In this document: one piece after another, positions 17,904 to 27,009 of the stretch
How the letters are laid out: every line of letters begins with the position of its first letter
How positions within the stretch are numbered: position 1 is the first letter of the stretch
Assembly (NCBI RefSeq): GCF_000687165.1
Contig: NZ_JMKU01000033.1
Span: 1 to 48,664, forward strand
DNA: 48,664 nucleotides
Origin: Paracidovorax oryzae ATCC 19882
GTDB taxonomy: Bacteria > Pseudomonadota > Gammaproteobacteria > Burkholderiales > Burkholderiaceae_C
Direction: 5' to 3'
The notes under the pieces: model-generated
Database searches by the model: none
Told to the model about the DNA's origin: nothing
What the model saw: the letters and a program-made list of their open reading frames with translations, nothing else
Translations under genes and position numbers: made by a program

Positions 17904-18884
17904 TCACTGGTTGGAGATGATGGTGAGCAGGTCGCCCCGCACCTCGGGGTTGTCGGTGTACTTCTTGTAGAGCGGTGCCATGCGGCGCACGTAGGGCGAG
18001 AAGTCGGCCACGGGGGCGAACTGCACGCCCTCCTTGGCCAGGGCGGTGCGGGCCGCGAGTTCACGTTTTTCCCAGAGGCTGCGCATCAGCAGCGCGGAGT
18101 CCTTGCCGGCCTTCAGGAAGACCTTGCGGTCCTCTTCGCTCAGCCGCTTCCACAGCTGGGTGGAAACCACCAGGGCCTCGGGCGCGATCATGTGCTGGTC
18201 CAGCAGCATGTATTTCGCCAGCTTGTACTGGCCGGTGGATTCGTACGAGACGATGTTGCCTTCCGCGCAGTCGATCTTGCCGGTGCGGAAGCTCTCGGGC
18301 ACGTCCTTGTAGGGCACGACCACCGGCGTGGCGCCCAGCAGCTTCACCATCTCGATGTGCGATTCGACCTGCTGCACCCGGATGCGCAGCCCCGCCAGGT
18401 CTTCGCGGCGGCTGATGGGCTTGTCGGCGCAATAGAACGAGCGGGCGCCGCCGTTGTACCAGCCCAGCACCACGTAGCCGGACGCCTTGAGCTTCTCCGC
18501 GAGCCGTTCGCCCATCGGGCCGTCCAGGTAGCGGAACATGTGGGCGGCGTTGCTGAACAGGAAGGGCAGGTTGAACGCCTGCAGCGCCGGCACCGCTTCC
18601 GCGAGCGGGCCCATGTTGAATTCCGCGGCGTCGATCTCGCCGGCCTTGAGCATCTGCACCGCCTTGGCCTGGTCGCCCAGCACGGCATCGGAAAAGAGCT
18701 GGATCCGGTAGCGGCCCTGGGTGCCGGCCTGCACCTCGGCGGCGAAGCTCTTCATCGCCTCGGTGACGGGATAGCCGTCGGGATGGATGTTCCAGGCCCG
18801 CAGCGGCGCGGTGGTCTGGCTGGTGGCGGGCGCTGCCCAGAACGCCAGCACGGTGGCGAATGCTGCCCAGAAACGCTTGCCCAT
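17904..18884 (-). CDS. TRAP transporter solute-binding protein (DctP family)
   Basis: A 326-residue periplasmic substrate-binding protein with a signal peptide (MGKRFWAAFATVLAFWAAPA, cleavage near ATSQ). Family features are LFSDAVLGDQAKAVQMLKAG, FNMGPLAEAVPALQAFNLPF, the ligand-contacting region GLRIRVQQVESHIEMVKLLG and AEGNIVSYESTGQYKLAKYM. Such proteins bind organic acids and deliver them to a DctQM-type permease. No permease gene adjoins this one, so it is an orphan. The ATG at 18884 follows GGGAGA; the upstream open frame is not protein-like. It faces the EAL gene tail to tail with an eight-base gap. Confidence 0.88.
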   Translation of the reverse strand: MGKRFWAAFATVLAFWAAPATSQTTAPLRAWNIHPDGYPVTEAMKSFAAEVQAGTQGRYRIQLFSDAVLGDQAKAVQMLKAGEIDAAEFNMGPLAEAVPALQAFNLPFLFSNAAHMFRYLDGPMGERLAEKLKASGYVVLGWYNGGARSFYCADKPISRREDLAGLRIRVQQVESHIEMVKLLGATPVVVPYKDVPESFRTGKIDCAEGNIVSYESTGQYKLAKYMLLDQHMIAPEALVVSTQLWKRLSEEDRKVFLKAGKDSALLMRSLWEKRELAARTALAKEGVQFAPVADFSPYVRRMAPLYKKYTDNPEVRGDLLTIISNQ

Positions 18885-19103
18885 GTGTTCTCCCCGTCCT
18901 CGCGGAAATTGGTCGTGGCGGAGGCCGGCTGCGCAGGCAGCCGCCGTGTCGCCATCGCCCAGCATTCTCCGGGCGACTCTTCCGTGGGAGCAAGCGATTT
19001 TCAGGCGGGCACGCGCCGCCAAAACCACAGCCCCGCCGCGCGGGGCTTGGCACTGCCCATGCGATGTGCTAGCCCGGCCGTGGCCGCCGGGCAGCGTGGC
19101 CGG

Positions 19104-20933
19104 TCAGTCGCCCATCACGATGCCCTCGCGGCGCGGATCGGCGCCGCCCAGCCACATCGGCTGGCCGTGCACGTTGGCGCGGGTGATGGCCTGCAGCCCG
19201 CTGGTCATGTTCATCTCGCGCACCTCGGCGCCGCGCGTGCGCAGCTGCTCCACGGTGGCGGGCAGGAAACGCTTTTCCTCCAGCATGGTGGGGCCGTTGA
19301 GGTTGCCGAAGTTCGGCAGGTTGATGGCCTGCTGCGGCGTCAGCCCCCAGTTGAAGATGCCATGCAGCGTCTTGGCGGTGTAGTGGATGATGAGCGCGCC
19401 GCCCGGGCTGCCGCCGCTCGCCGCGAGCTGGCCGGTGGCCTTGTCGAAGACCAGGGTCGGGGCCATGGAGGAGCGGGGGCGCTTGCCGGGCTCGACGCGG
19501 TTCGCGATGGGCCGGCCGGCCGCGTCGCGCGGCGCGAAGCTGAAGTCGGTCAGCTCGTTGTTCAGCAGGAAGCCCTTGACCATCTGGCGGGAGCCGAACT
19601 GGTCCTCGATGGTCGTCGTCATCGCCACGGCATTGCCGCGGGCGTCCACCACGCTGATGTGGCTGGTGCCGTGCTCGATCTGGTCGGGCATCGGTGCCAG
19701 GGCCGTCTTCACGGCCCCCGGCGTGCCGGGCTGGGCCACCTTCAGGCTCTGCGGGCCGATGAGGCGCGCGCGCCGGGCCAGGTAGGCGGGATCGAGCAGG
19801 CTCGACCAGCTGCCCGCCGGCGGCTGCACGAAGTCTGGGTCGGCCACATAGAGTCCGCGGTCGGCGAAGGCCAGGCGCGCGGCCTCGTTGTAGTAGTAGA
19901 GCCAGTCGGCGCCGGGCTGCAGGTCCTGGGGGCCGTTCGGACCGGCCTGCAGCGGCATGCCGGCCGCGGGCGTCTGCTGCAGGATGCCGAGGATCTGTGC
20001 CACGGCGATCGCCCCGGAGCCGGGCGGCGGGAACCCGCACATGCGGTAGGCATGGGCCGCCACGGTGTAGTCGCTGCACAGGGCTTCGCGCTTCTTCGGC
20101 TGGTAGCCTGCCAGGTCCGCCAGGCTCAGCCGGCCGGGATTCGTCGGGTGGCCCTGCACCTTGGCCACGATGGCCTGGGCGACCTCCCCCTCCAGCAGGG
20201 CCCTGGAGCCGTTCTGCGCGATGGCCCGCAGCACGGCCGCGAGTTCCGGATTGCGCAGCACGTGCCCCACGGGCCAGGGCTTGCCCGCGGGATCGAAGAA
20301 GTAGGCCCGCGCGGCCGGGTCCTGCGCCAGGTATTTCTCGTTGGCGAGCAGGCTGTTGAGCCGGGCGCTCACCTTGAAGCCGCCCTCGGCCAGGCGGATG
20401 GCGGGCTCGAACAGCTGTGCCCAGGGCAGCACCCCGTGCTCGCGGTGCGCCATCTCCAGCATGCGCACGGCGCCGGGCACGCCGACCGAGCGGCCGCCGA
20501 CCACGCCGTCGTAGAACGGCACGGGCTTGCCGTCCCGGCCGAGGAACAGGTCCTCGCTGGCGGCGGCAGGGGCGGTCTCGCGCCCATCGTACGCTTCCAC
20601 CTTGCTTCCCGCTGCATGCAGCAGGAATGCGCCGCCGCCGATGCCGCTGGACTGGGGTTCGACCAGCGTGAGCACCATCTGCACCGCGATGGCCGCGTCG
20701 ATGGCCGACCCGCCGGCCTTGAGCACCTGGTAGCCCGCATCGGTGGCCAGCGGATTGGCCGCGGCGACCGCGAACTCGCGCGTGGCCCAGCCGGGCTTCT
20801 CCGTATACCCCGACGACCCTTCGGGCTGGTCGGGCACCGAATAGGCGAGTTGCGGGGCGGTGGAGCAGGCGGCCAGCAGGGCCGTGGCGGCAGCCAGCGC
20901 CAGGGCGGTGCGGCGGGTGGACGGGAACTTCAT
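19104..20933 (-). CDS. ggt: gamma-glutamyltransferase (lipoprotein form)
   Basis: A 609-residue N-terminal nucleophile hydrolase that cleaves or transfers the gamma-glutamyl group of glutathione in the periplasm. The signal peptide ends in the lipobox LLAAC (Cys23), so it is probably membrane-anchored. The autocatalytic cleavage site and nucleophile are in HGTSHISVVD (Thr423). Substrate-binding motifs include GIGGGAFLL, GRETAP, PGAVRMLE and SGGSPGGALI. A strong AAGGAGG precedes the ATG. It is monocistronic, with intergenic spaces on both sides. Confidence 0.94.
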   Translation of the reverse strand: MKFPSTRRTALALAAATALLAACSTAPQLAYSVPDQPEGSSGYTEKPGWATREFAVAAANPLATDAGYQVLKAGGSAIDAAIAVQMVLTLVEPQSSGIGGGAFLLHAAGSKVEAYDGRETAPAAASEDLFLGRDGKPVPFYDGVVGGRSVGVPGAVRMLEMAHREHGVLPWAQLFEPAIRLAEGGFKVSARLNSLLANEKYLAQDPAARAYFFDPAGKPWPVGHVLRNPELAAVLRAIAQNGSRALLEGEVAQAIVAKVQGHPTNPGRLSLADLAGYQPKKREALCSDYTVAAHAYRMCGFPPPGSGAIAVAQILGILQQTPAAGMPLQAGPNGPQDLQPGADWLYYYNEAARLAFADRGLYVADPDFVQPPAGSWSSLLDPAYLARRARLIGPQSLKVAQPGTPGAVKTALAPMPDQIEHGTSHISVVDARGNAVAMTTTIEDQFGSRQMVKGFLLNNELTDFSFAPRDAAGRPIANRVEPGKRPRSSMAPTLVFDKATGQLAASGGSPGGALIIHYTAKTLHGIFNWGLTPQQAINLPNFGNLNGPTMLEEKRFLPATVEQLRTRGAEVREMNMTSGLQAITRANVHGQPMWLGGADPRREGIVMGD

Positions 20934-21036
20934 GCGGGTACGCCTCCTTCGTCGTGCAGTGGAATGATCTCGGGGTAACGCCGGGCATCCTATCGGCCCG
21001 CCCCGGCCCGTGGCGGCTTTGTTACAAGCGGGTACG

Positions 21037-22626
21037 TCAGTCCCGTACCGGGCCCGGACAGCCGTCTTCCACCACGAAGCGCGCCAGCGTGGAGCAGGCG
21101 CTGTCGGACCGCAGCGGGTCAGTCACCGTCCGCAGCACCGTGGTCCAGCGCTGCGGCGTGACGTCGGCCAGGCCCCAGCCGCGCAGGTCGCTGCGCGCCA
21201 GCAGCACGTGCGGGTTGAGCCGCGCGATGGCGTCCACCCGTTCCTGGGTGGTGCCGGCCCGCGAGCTGATCGATGTGCCGCAGAACTCGCTGGCCAGCGT
21301 GGGGGCGTCCGGCGCCGGGCCGCGCACCTCGCAGACGTAGTTCTGGTGGATGTCCCCGCCGAGGAACACGGTATTGCGCGGCGCCCGGCCCGCGAGGGAG
21401 GCGAGCAGCCGTTCGCGCGCCGCGGGATAGCCGTCCCAGCTGTCGGTGCCCTGCCGTCCGGAGGGCGTGCGGCGCGGCGAGAACAGTGTCTGCTGCGCGA
21501 TCACGCTCCAGCGCGGGGTGCTTCCATCGCCGGCTGGCGCGGCATCCTCGGCCAGCCCCGCATCCAGCCAGCGCTCTTGGTCCATGCCGAGAAAGCTGCG
21601 CGCCGGGTCCGCCAGCTCGGCGCACGCCGCGGGCCGCACCGCGCCCGCGCCGCCGGACCCCGGCGGGCGGCAGGCCTGGCGGTTGCGGAACTGGCGCGCA
21701 TCGAGCAGGTGCAGGCGTGCCAGCCGCCCCCAGGCGAGGCGCCGGTACAGCGGCAGGCCGCCGAAGCCGCCCCCGGCCTGGAGCGCCGCCGCGCGCAGCG
21801 GCATGTGCTCGTAGAACGCCTGGTAGGCGGCGGCCCGCAGGTCGCCGAAGGCGGCCTCCGGCTCCCGCCCGGACAGCCCGGCGTAGTCGTTCTCCACCTC
21901 ATGGTCGTCCCAGGTCACGGCCCAGGGGGCTGCGGCGTGGGCCGCCTGCAGGGCCGGGTCGCTGCGGTGCAGCGCATAGCGGTCGCGGAAGTCGGCCAGT
22001 GTTCGCGCGTGGCGCAGCGCATGCACGCGCGCCAGGCCCGATGGATCGGCAGGGCTCGCGTATTCGTAGATGTAGTCGCCCAGGAACAGCACGAGGTCGG
22101 GCGCATGGCGGCAGACGTCGTTCCAGGCGGCGTAATACCCGTGCTCCCAGCGCTGGCACGAGGCGAACGCCAGGCGCAGGTGCGGCTGCGGGTCTGCGAG
22201 GGATGGCGCGGTGCGCGTGCGGCCTGTGGGGCTCGCGGCGTCGCCGTGCAGGAAGCGGTAGAAATACCAGCGCCCCGGCTCCAGTCCCCGCAGTTCCACG
22301 TGCACGCTGTGCGCCAGCTCCGGCAGGGCCGTGGCCGTGCCCTGGCGCACGATGCGGCGGAACCGGTCGTCGTGCGCCAGCTCCCAGCGCACCGTCGCCG
22401 GGCCGGCCGCGCCGCCGGGCTCCGGCGGCATCAGCCGGGTCCAGAGCACGAAGCCGTCGGGTGCAGGGTCTCCGCTCGCCACGCCGAGCGCGAAGGGATC
22501 GTTTCCCCAGCCGGATGACGACCATGCCCGGCGGGGCAGGGCGCCGGGCACCGCCAGCGCGGCAGCGAGCCGCAGCAGCGTGCGGCGGTCCGTGGCCTGC
22601 CGGGGCGGGTCAGGCCGCCATGACAC
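21037..22626 (-). CDS. PhoD-family alkaline phosphatase/phosphodiesterase, Tat-exported
   Basis: A 529-residue metallophosphatase. The N-terminus carries a twin-arginine signal (DRRTLLRLAAALAVPGALPR) as in exported PhoD enzymes. The fibronectin-like N-terminal domain starts FALGVASGDPAPDGFVLWTR; the catalytic domain shows FASCQRWEHGYYAAW, DLVLFLGDYIYEY, VTWDDHEVENDY, WSVIAQQTLF and NTVFLGGDIHQNYV. It should hydrolyse phosphodiesters or monoesters outside the cytoplasm, with calcium and iron in characterised members. The GTG start overlaps the last 17 bases of the diguanylate cyclase gene, so translation is probably coupled. The C-terminus ends with three cysteines' worth of loop sequence (SACSTLARFVVEDGC). 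Confidence 0.88.
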   Translation of the reverse strand: MSWRPDPPRQATDRRTLLRLAAALAVPGALPRRAWSSSGWGNDPFALGVASGDPAPDGFVLWTRLMPPEPGGAAGPATVRWELAHDDRFRRIVRQGTATALPELAHSVHVELRGLEPGRWYFYRFLHGDAASPTGRTRTAPSLADPQPHLRLAFASCQRWEHGYYAAWNDVCRHAPDLVLFLGDYIYEYASPADPSGLARVHALRHARTLADFRDRYALHRSDPALQAAHAAAPWAVTWDDHEVENDYAGLSGREPEAAFGDLRAAAYQAFYEHMPLRAAALQAGGGFGGLPLYRRLAWGRLARLHLLDARQFRNRQACRPPGSGGAGAVRPAACAELADPARSFLGMDQERWLDAGLAEDAAPAGDGSTPRWSVIAQQTLFSPRRTPSGRQGTDSWDGYPAARERLLASLAGRAPRNTVFLGGDIHQNYVCEVRGPAPDAPTLASEFCGTSISSRAGTTQERVDAIARLNPHVLLARSDLRGWGLADVTPQRWTTVLRTVTDPLRSDSACSTLARFVVEDGCPGPVRD

Positions 22627-24160
22627 GGTTCTTGCCCGAGCGCTTGGCGAGGTACATGCCCTGGTCCGCCCGCCGGATCGCTTCCGCCGTCGTCTCCTGC
22701 GGCGCGAGCTGCGCCACGCCGGCGCTGAAGGTGATGAGCACCTTTTCCTGGTCCTTGAGGAAGTAGCGCGTGGTCAGTTCGCGCTGCAGGCGTGCCATGG
22801 CCTCCACGCCCTGGGCCAGGGAGGTGTCCGGCAGGATGATCACGAACTCCTCGCCCCCGTAGCGGGCGAGCTGGTCCTGCGGGCGCATCACCTCGCGCGT
22901 CACGCCCGCGAGGTGCTTGAGCGCCTCGTCACCGCCCGTATGCCCCAGCCGGTCGTTGATGGCCTTGAAATTGTCCAGGTCCAGCAGCGCGACGCACAGC
23001 GGCGCGTCGTTGCGCAGCGCGCGTGCCACTTCGCGGTCCAGTGCCTCGTCCAGGCCCTTGCGGTTCAGCGAGCCGGTCAGCGGATCGTGCCGCGCCTGGG
23101 CGCTGGCCCGGTCCAGTTCTTCCTGCAGCTTGGCGATCTCGGCATGCCTGGCCTCGGAGCGCTCGCGCAGCTCCTGCAGTTCGTCGCGCGTCAGGCGCGT
23201 GTCGAGCGCCATGGCGCGGGTGGCCCCCATCACCTCCTCGAGCAGCGGCGTGATCTGGTCCAGGCTCGTGGCCTGCCCGATCTGCTCGGCGCAGCGCTCC
23301 ATCTTCTCGTGGTAGGTGCTGCTGGATGCGGTGATCTGCGCGAGCCGCTCGATGAACGTGGCCAGCAGCTCCTTCATCTGCTGCTGGGCCTGCACGGTGC
23401 GCTCGCGCGCCTCGTTCTGCTTGAAGATCACGTCCTTGAGCCGGCGCTGCACGTCGTCCAGCCGCCGCAGCGTGAGCGGCGGCGTGGAGGCCGCCTTGAG
23501 GGCCTCGGCCTGCCCCTGCAGCCACTGGTCGTCCTGGCTCAGCACCGCGATATTCTCGAACACCATGTGCAGCAGGGTCAGCAGGCCGGAGCGGATCGCC
23601 GCCTGGTCCTCGGTGGCGAAGGAGAGCCGGTAGCTGAAATTGTTGAGCATCAGCGCCAGCGTGGAAACCGGCGGTGCGGGCTGTCGCAGGAACTGCGTGA
23701 GTTGCGCCGCCAGCTCATGGACGCGCGCATCGTCCTCGCCCAGCGCCGGCAGCGTGTTGTCGACCAGCCGGGCCAGTTGCTCCGCCATGTCGTCGGGCAG
23801 CACCGTGGCGGCGCCGGCCGGGGCGGCCGTCAGCGGTGCCGGGGCCGTCTCCACGGGGGTGGCGCCGCCGGCATGCAGGCCGAGGTTCGCATAGCCCACC
23901 AGCACGCCCTGAAGCTGTGACCAGTCCCCCTGCTCGATGGCCGCCTCGAACTGGCCGAGCAGCCGCTTCTGGGCAGGCGTCTGGCCGGGGAGCACCCGCA
24001 GGATGTGGCGCAGTTGCGCATCGGGAAAGGCCGGGGCCGTGCGCGTGCCGGCGATCTCCTCGTACAGCGCCTGGTAGTTGTCCGGGGTGGGCGCGAGGCG
24101 GCGGGCCGCCAGCTGTTTGAGGGTTTCTCGCGCGATCTCTGAAGGGGGGCGGTCGGCCAT
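22610..24160 (-). CDS. diguanylate cyclase (GGDEF domain)
   Basis: A 516-residue cytoplasmic protein with no membrane segment. The C-terminal GGDEF domain has DLDNFKAINDRLGHTGGDEA and the active-site variant RYGGEEFVII (about 432-436). An inhibitory site Arg-Pro-Gln-Asp sits exactly five residues before it, so product inhibition is expected. The N-terminal about 330 residues are helical, beginning APTPDNYQALYEEIAG, a sensor-like domain seen in related betaproteobacterial cyclases, with a coiled coil (about 240-330) before the catalytic domain. The start at 24160 was chosen because the family begins there; 37 upstream codons look non-coding. It overlaps the downstream PhoD gene. Confidence 0.92.
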   Translation of the reverse strand: MADRPPSEIARETLKQLAARRLAPTPDNYQALYEEIAGTRTAPAFPDAQLRHILRVLPGQTPAQKRLLGQFEAAIEQGDWSQLQGVLVGYANLGLHAGGATPVETAPAPLTAAPAGAATVLPDDMAEQLARLVDNTLPALGEDDARVHELAAQLTQFLRQPAPPVSTLALMLNNFSYRLSFATEDQAAIRSGLLTLLHMVFENIAVLSQDDQWLQGQAEALKAASTPPLTLRRLDDVQRRLKDVIFKQNEARERTVQAQQQMKELLATFIERLAQITASSSTYHEKMERCAEQIGQATSLDQITPLLEEVMGATRAMALDTRLTRDELQELRERSEARHAEIAKLQEELDRASAQARHDPLTGSLNRKGLDEALDREVARALRNDAPLCVALLDLDNFKAINDRLGHTGGDEALKHLAGVTREVMRPQDQLARYGGEEFVIILPDTSLAQGVEAMARLQRELTTRYFLKDQEKVLITFSAGVAQLAPQETTAEAIRRADQGMYLAKRSGKNRVMAA

Positions 24161-24305
24161 CGGGCATGCACGGCAGAGGATGGGGCCCCGAGTGTGACAG
24201 ACGGCGGACGCCTTGAACAGCGCGGCCGGGGCGGCCCCGCAGGCCGGCGCGGCGGTTCCGCGGGGCGGCACGCGGCGCCGTGGCCGGGCCGCCGCCGCCG
24301 GAAGG

Positions 24306-25280
24306 TCAGTTCACCAGCACCAGCTTGCCCTGCACGGCCCGCGACGCCATCCGCTCGTAGGCCGCATGCAGCTGCGCCATGGGCATGGTGCGGTCGATCA
24401 CCGGCTTGACCGCGCCTTCGCCGTACCAGCGCGCCAGCTCCGCCATCATGGCCGCGTTCGCCTTCGGCTCGCGCCGGGAGAACTCGCCCCAGAACACGCC
24501 CACGATCGATGCCCCCTTGAGCAGCGCCAGGTTCAGGGGCAGCGAGGGGATCGGGCCGGCCGCGAAGCCCACCACCAGGTAGCGCCCGCGCCAGGCGATG
24601 GAGCGGAAGGCCGGCTCGGTGAAGTCGCCGCCCACGGGGTCGTAGATCACGTCCGGGCCCTTGCCGTCCGTGAGGCCCTTGATCGCCTCGCGCAGGTTTT
24701 CCGCGCTGTAGTTGATCACCGCATCGGCACCGGTCGAAAGGCACAGCGCGCATTTCTCGTCCGAGGAGGCTGCCGCGATCACGCGCGCGCCCATCTTCTT
24801 CGCGATCTGGATGGCCGCGGTGCCCACGCCACCGGCCGCGCCCAGCACAAGCACCGTCTCGCCGGCCCGCAGCTGCGCCCGGTCCACCAGTGCGTGGTGC
24901 GAGGTGGCGTAGATCATGATGAAGGCCGCGGCGTCCACGTGCGGGAAGCCGTCCGGCAGCGGCATGCACAGCGCCGCGGGCGCGATGGCATGGGTCGCGA
25001 AGCCGCCGGTGCCTGTCAGGCAGGCCACGTTCTGGCCCACGCGCAGGTGCTCCACGCCTTCGCCCACGGCCTGGACCACGCCGGCGTACTCCGAACCCGG
25101 CACGAACGGCGGATCGGGCTTCATCTGGTACTTGTTCTGCACGATCAGCAGGTCGGGGAAGTTCAGGCTCGCGGCGCGGATCTCGATCAGCACCTCGCCA
25201 CGCTTCGGGACGGGCGTCGGCAGCTCGGTCCAGGCGAGGTTGTCCACGCCCGTGGGCTGGGTGCAAAGCCATGCATGCAT
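24306..25280 (-). CDS. NADPH:quinone oxidoreductase family protein
   Basis: A 324-residue zinc-independent medium-chain dehydrogenase/reductase of the quinone oxidoreductase branch. The N-terminal GroES-like domain shows EIRAASLNFPDLLIVQ and FVPGSEYAGVV; the Rossmann domain shows VLGAAGGVGTAAIQIAKKMG, and later YDPVGGDFTEPAFRSIAWRG. The zinc-binding cysteines of alcohol dehydrogenases are absent. It probably reduces quinones or other enones with NADPH; the substrate is unknown. AAGGAG lies seven bases before the ATG. It is divergent from surE. Confidence 0.88.
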   Translation of the reverse strand: MHAWLCTQPTGVDNLAWTELPTPVPKRGEVLIEIRAASLNFPDLLIVQNKYQMKPDPPFVPGSEYAGVVQAVGEGVEHLRVGQNVACLTGTGGFATHAIAPAALCMPLPDGFPHVDAAAFIMIYATSHHALVDRAQLRAGETVLVLGAAGGVGTAAIQIAKKMGARVIAAASSDEKCALCLSTGADAVINYSAENLREAIKGLTDGKGPDVIYDPVGGDFTEPAFRSIAWRGRYLVVGFAAGPIPSLPLNLALLKGASIVGVFWGEFSRREPKANAAMMAELARWYGEGAVKPVIDRTMPMAQLHAAYERMASRAVQGKLVLVN

Positions 25281-25387
25281 GCGGGGTCTCCTTCGGTGGT
25301 TGCGCGGGCATCATAGGCGCCCGGCGCGCAGGGCCGATGTCCCTGGAGCGACGGCCCCCCGCCGGCGGCCGCCCGTGGGGCGGGCCC

Positions 25388-25393
25388 TACAAT
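25388..25393 (+). promoter_or_regulatory. TACAAT -10 box before surE
   Basis: CTACAATC lies 34 nt upstream of the surE ATG in a GC-rich region. No good -35 is visible. The same octamer occurs before scpB's intergenic region and before yfgM, which suggests a shared -10 style. Confidence 0.45.
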
Positions 25394-25421
25394 CTTCGCG
25401 CACTCCGCACTCAGCGACCCC

Positions 25422-26213
25422 ATGAAGATCCTTCTTTCCAACGATGACGGCTACCAGGCGCCGGGCATCGTGGCGCTCCATGCCGCACTGCGCGAGATCC
25501 CCGGCGTCGATGTCGACGTGGTGGCTCCCGAGCACAACAACAGCGCCAAGTCCAACGCGCTCACGCTGCATTCGCCCCTGTACGTCCACCAGGCGGCCAA
25601 CGGCTTCCGCTACGTGAACGGCACCCCCGCCGACTGCGTGCACATCGCGCTCACCGGGCTGCTGGGCTTCCGGCCCGACCTGGTCGTCTCCGGCATCAAC
25701 AATGGCGCCAACATGGGAGACGACACCATCTATTCCGGCACCGTGGGCGCGGCCATGGAGGGCTACCTGTTCGGCGTGCCGGCCATCGCCTTTTCCCAGG
25801 TGGACAAGGGGTGGGGCGAAATCGAGGCGGCCGCGCGCAAGGCCCGTGAAATGGTCGAGCAGATGCACGCGCAGCACCTGGTCGGGGAAGTGCCCTGGCT
25901 GCTGAATGTCAACATTCCCAATCTTCCGTTCGATCAGTTGCGCCCGGTGAGGGTCTGCCGCCTGGGCCGGCGCCATGCGGCCGAGCGGGTGATCGAGCAG
26001 GAGAGCCCGCGCGGCGAGCGCATGTACTGGATCGGCGGCGCGGGCCCGGCCAAGGACGACTCCGAGGGCACGGATTTCCATGCCACCGCGCTCGGCCACG
26101 TGGCGCTCACCCCGCTGAAAGTGGACCTGACCGACCACGAGGGCCTGGCGTACTGGTCCGACACGGCGGGGCGCCTCGCCCAGCCATCGGCCGCGGCCGC
26201 CGGGGCGCTGTAA
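25422..26213 (+). CDS. surE: 5'/3'-nucleotidase SurE
   Basis: A 263-residue survival protein, a metal-dependent nucleotidase that dephosphorylates nucleoside monophosphates. Metal ligands and active site are intact: LSNDDG (Asp8, Asp9), [10 protein letters not shown] and [20 protein letters not shown]. Length and start are typical. It begins the surE-pcm-nlpD operon; its TAA overlaps the pcm ATG by one base (TAATG). Confidence 0.95.
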   Translation: MKILLSNDDGYQAPGIVALHAALREIPGVDVDVVAPEHNNSAKSNALTLHSPLYVHQAANGFRYVNGTPADCVHIALTGLLGFRPDLVVSGINNGANMGDDTIYSGTVGAAMEGYLFGVPAIAFSQVDKGWGEIEAAARKAREMVEQMHAQHLVGEVPWLLNVNIPNLPFDQLRPVRVCRLGRRHAAERVIEQESPRGERMYWIGGAGPAKDDSEGTDFHATALGHVALTPLKVDLTDHEGLAYWSDTAGRLAQPSAAAAGAL

Positions 26214-26998
26214 TGCATCGGCGGCCCGGTTTTCCCGCCCGGCTCGACACGCCGCCCGCTCCCGGCGCTCCACGCGCACCGGCGTCCGTGCGCGCCCCGC
26301 TGCCGGGCGGCGCGCCGGCGGCCGGGCCGGTGCCGCACGGACTGGGCCTGGATTCGGCCGCCGTGCGCGCACGCATGGTGCAGCGCCTCGCCGCCGGCGG
26401 GATCACGTCGCCCGCCGTGCTCCAGGCCATGGGCACGGTGGAGCGGCACCGTTTCGTGGACACCGCGCTCGTCAACCAGGCCTACGAGGACACCAGCCTG
26501 CCCATCGGGCTCGGGCAGACGATCTCCAAGCCCAGCATCGTGGCCCGCATGACCGAGCTGCTGCTGGGCGCCGAGGGCGCCCGCGCGGGCGGCCTGGGGC
26601 GCGTGCTGGAAATCGGCACCGGATGCGGCTACCAGGCCGCGGTGCTCGCCCGGGTGGCGCGGGAGGTGTACACCATCGAGCGGCTGCGCGCGTTGCATGA
26701 GAAGGCCCGCGACAATCTGCGCCCCTGGCGGTTGACCAATGCGCACCTGATCCTGGGCGACGGCATGGCCGGTTACGCCAAGGGCGCACCCTATGCCGCC
26801 ATCATCGCCGCCGCGGGCGGTGAAACCATTCCCGACGCCTGGGTCCAACAGCTCGCCGTGGGAGGGCGCCTCGTCGCCCCCATGGCCGCGGCGGGCGGGC
26901 GGCAGGTCCTCGTCGTGATCGACAGGACTCCCCACGGGCTTCAGCAGAGCACGTTGGAGGCCGTACATTTTGTCCCCCTAAAATCGGGGATTGCCTGA
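26213..26998 (+). CDS. pcm: protein-L-isoaspartate O-methyltransferase
   Basis: A 261-residue SAM-dependent methyltransferase that repairs isoaspartyl residues in aged proteins. Motifs are QTISKPSIVARMTELL, the SAM-binding EIGTGCGYQAAVLARVA, VYTIERLRALHEKAR and GDGMAGY. About 45 residues of Pro/Ala-rich sequence precede the catalytic domain, so the protein is longer than the E. coli enzyme (208). An internal start at the second methionine (26373) is possible, but the ATG overlapping the surE stop fits coupled translation. Confidence 0.93.
   Translation: MHRRPGFPARLDTPPAPGAPRAPASVRAPLPGGAPAAGPVPHGLGLDSAAVRARMVQRLAAGGITSPAVLQAMGTVERHRFVDTALVNQAYEDTSLPIGLGQTISKPSIVARMTELLLGAEGARAGGLGRVLEIGTGCGYQAAVLARVAREVYTIERLRALHEKARDNLRPWRLTNAHLILGDGMAGYAKGAPYAAIIAAAGGETIPDAWVQQLAVGGRLVAPMAAAGGRQVLVVIDRTPHGLQQSTLEAVHFVPLKSGIA
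26979..26984 (+). promoter_or_regulatory. TAAAAT -10-like box before nlpD
   Basis: TAAAAT lies within CCCC-TAAAATC-GGGG at the end of pcm, 26 nt upstream of the nlpD ATG, with TTGGAG 19 bases upstream (26954-26959). This is a plausible internal promoter within the operon. In many proteobacteria nlpD carries regulatory sites. Confidence 0.35.
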
Positions 26999-27009
26999 AG
27001 GAATTGCTT

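Noticed and set aside
16836-20978. 1380-codon open frame on the plus strand
   Set aside because: It runs through the EAL gene in a wrong frame and antisense to the TRAP and ggt genes; the translation is Arg/Gly/His-rich shadow sequence of GC-rich codons.
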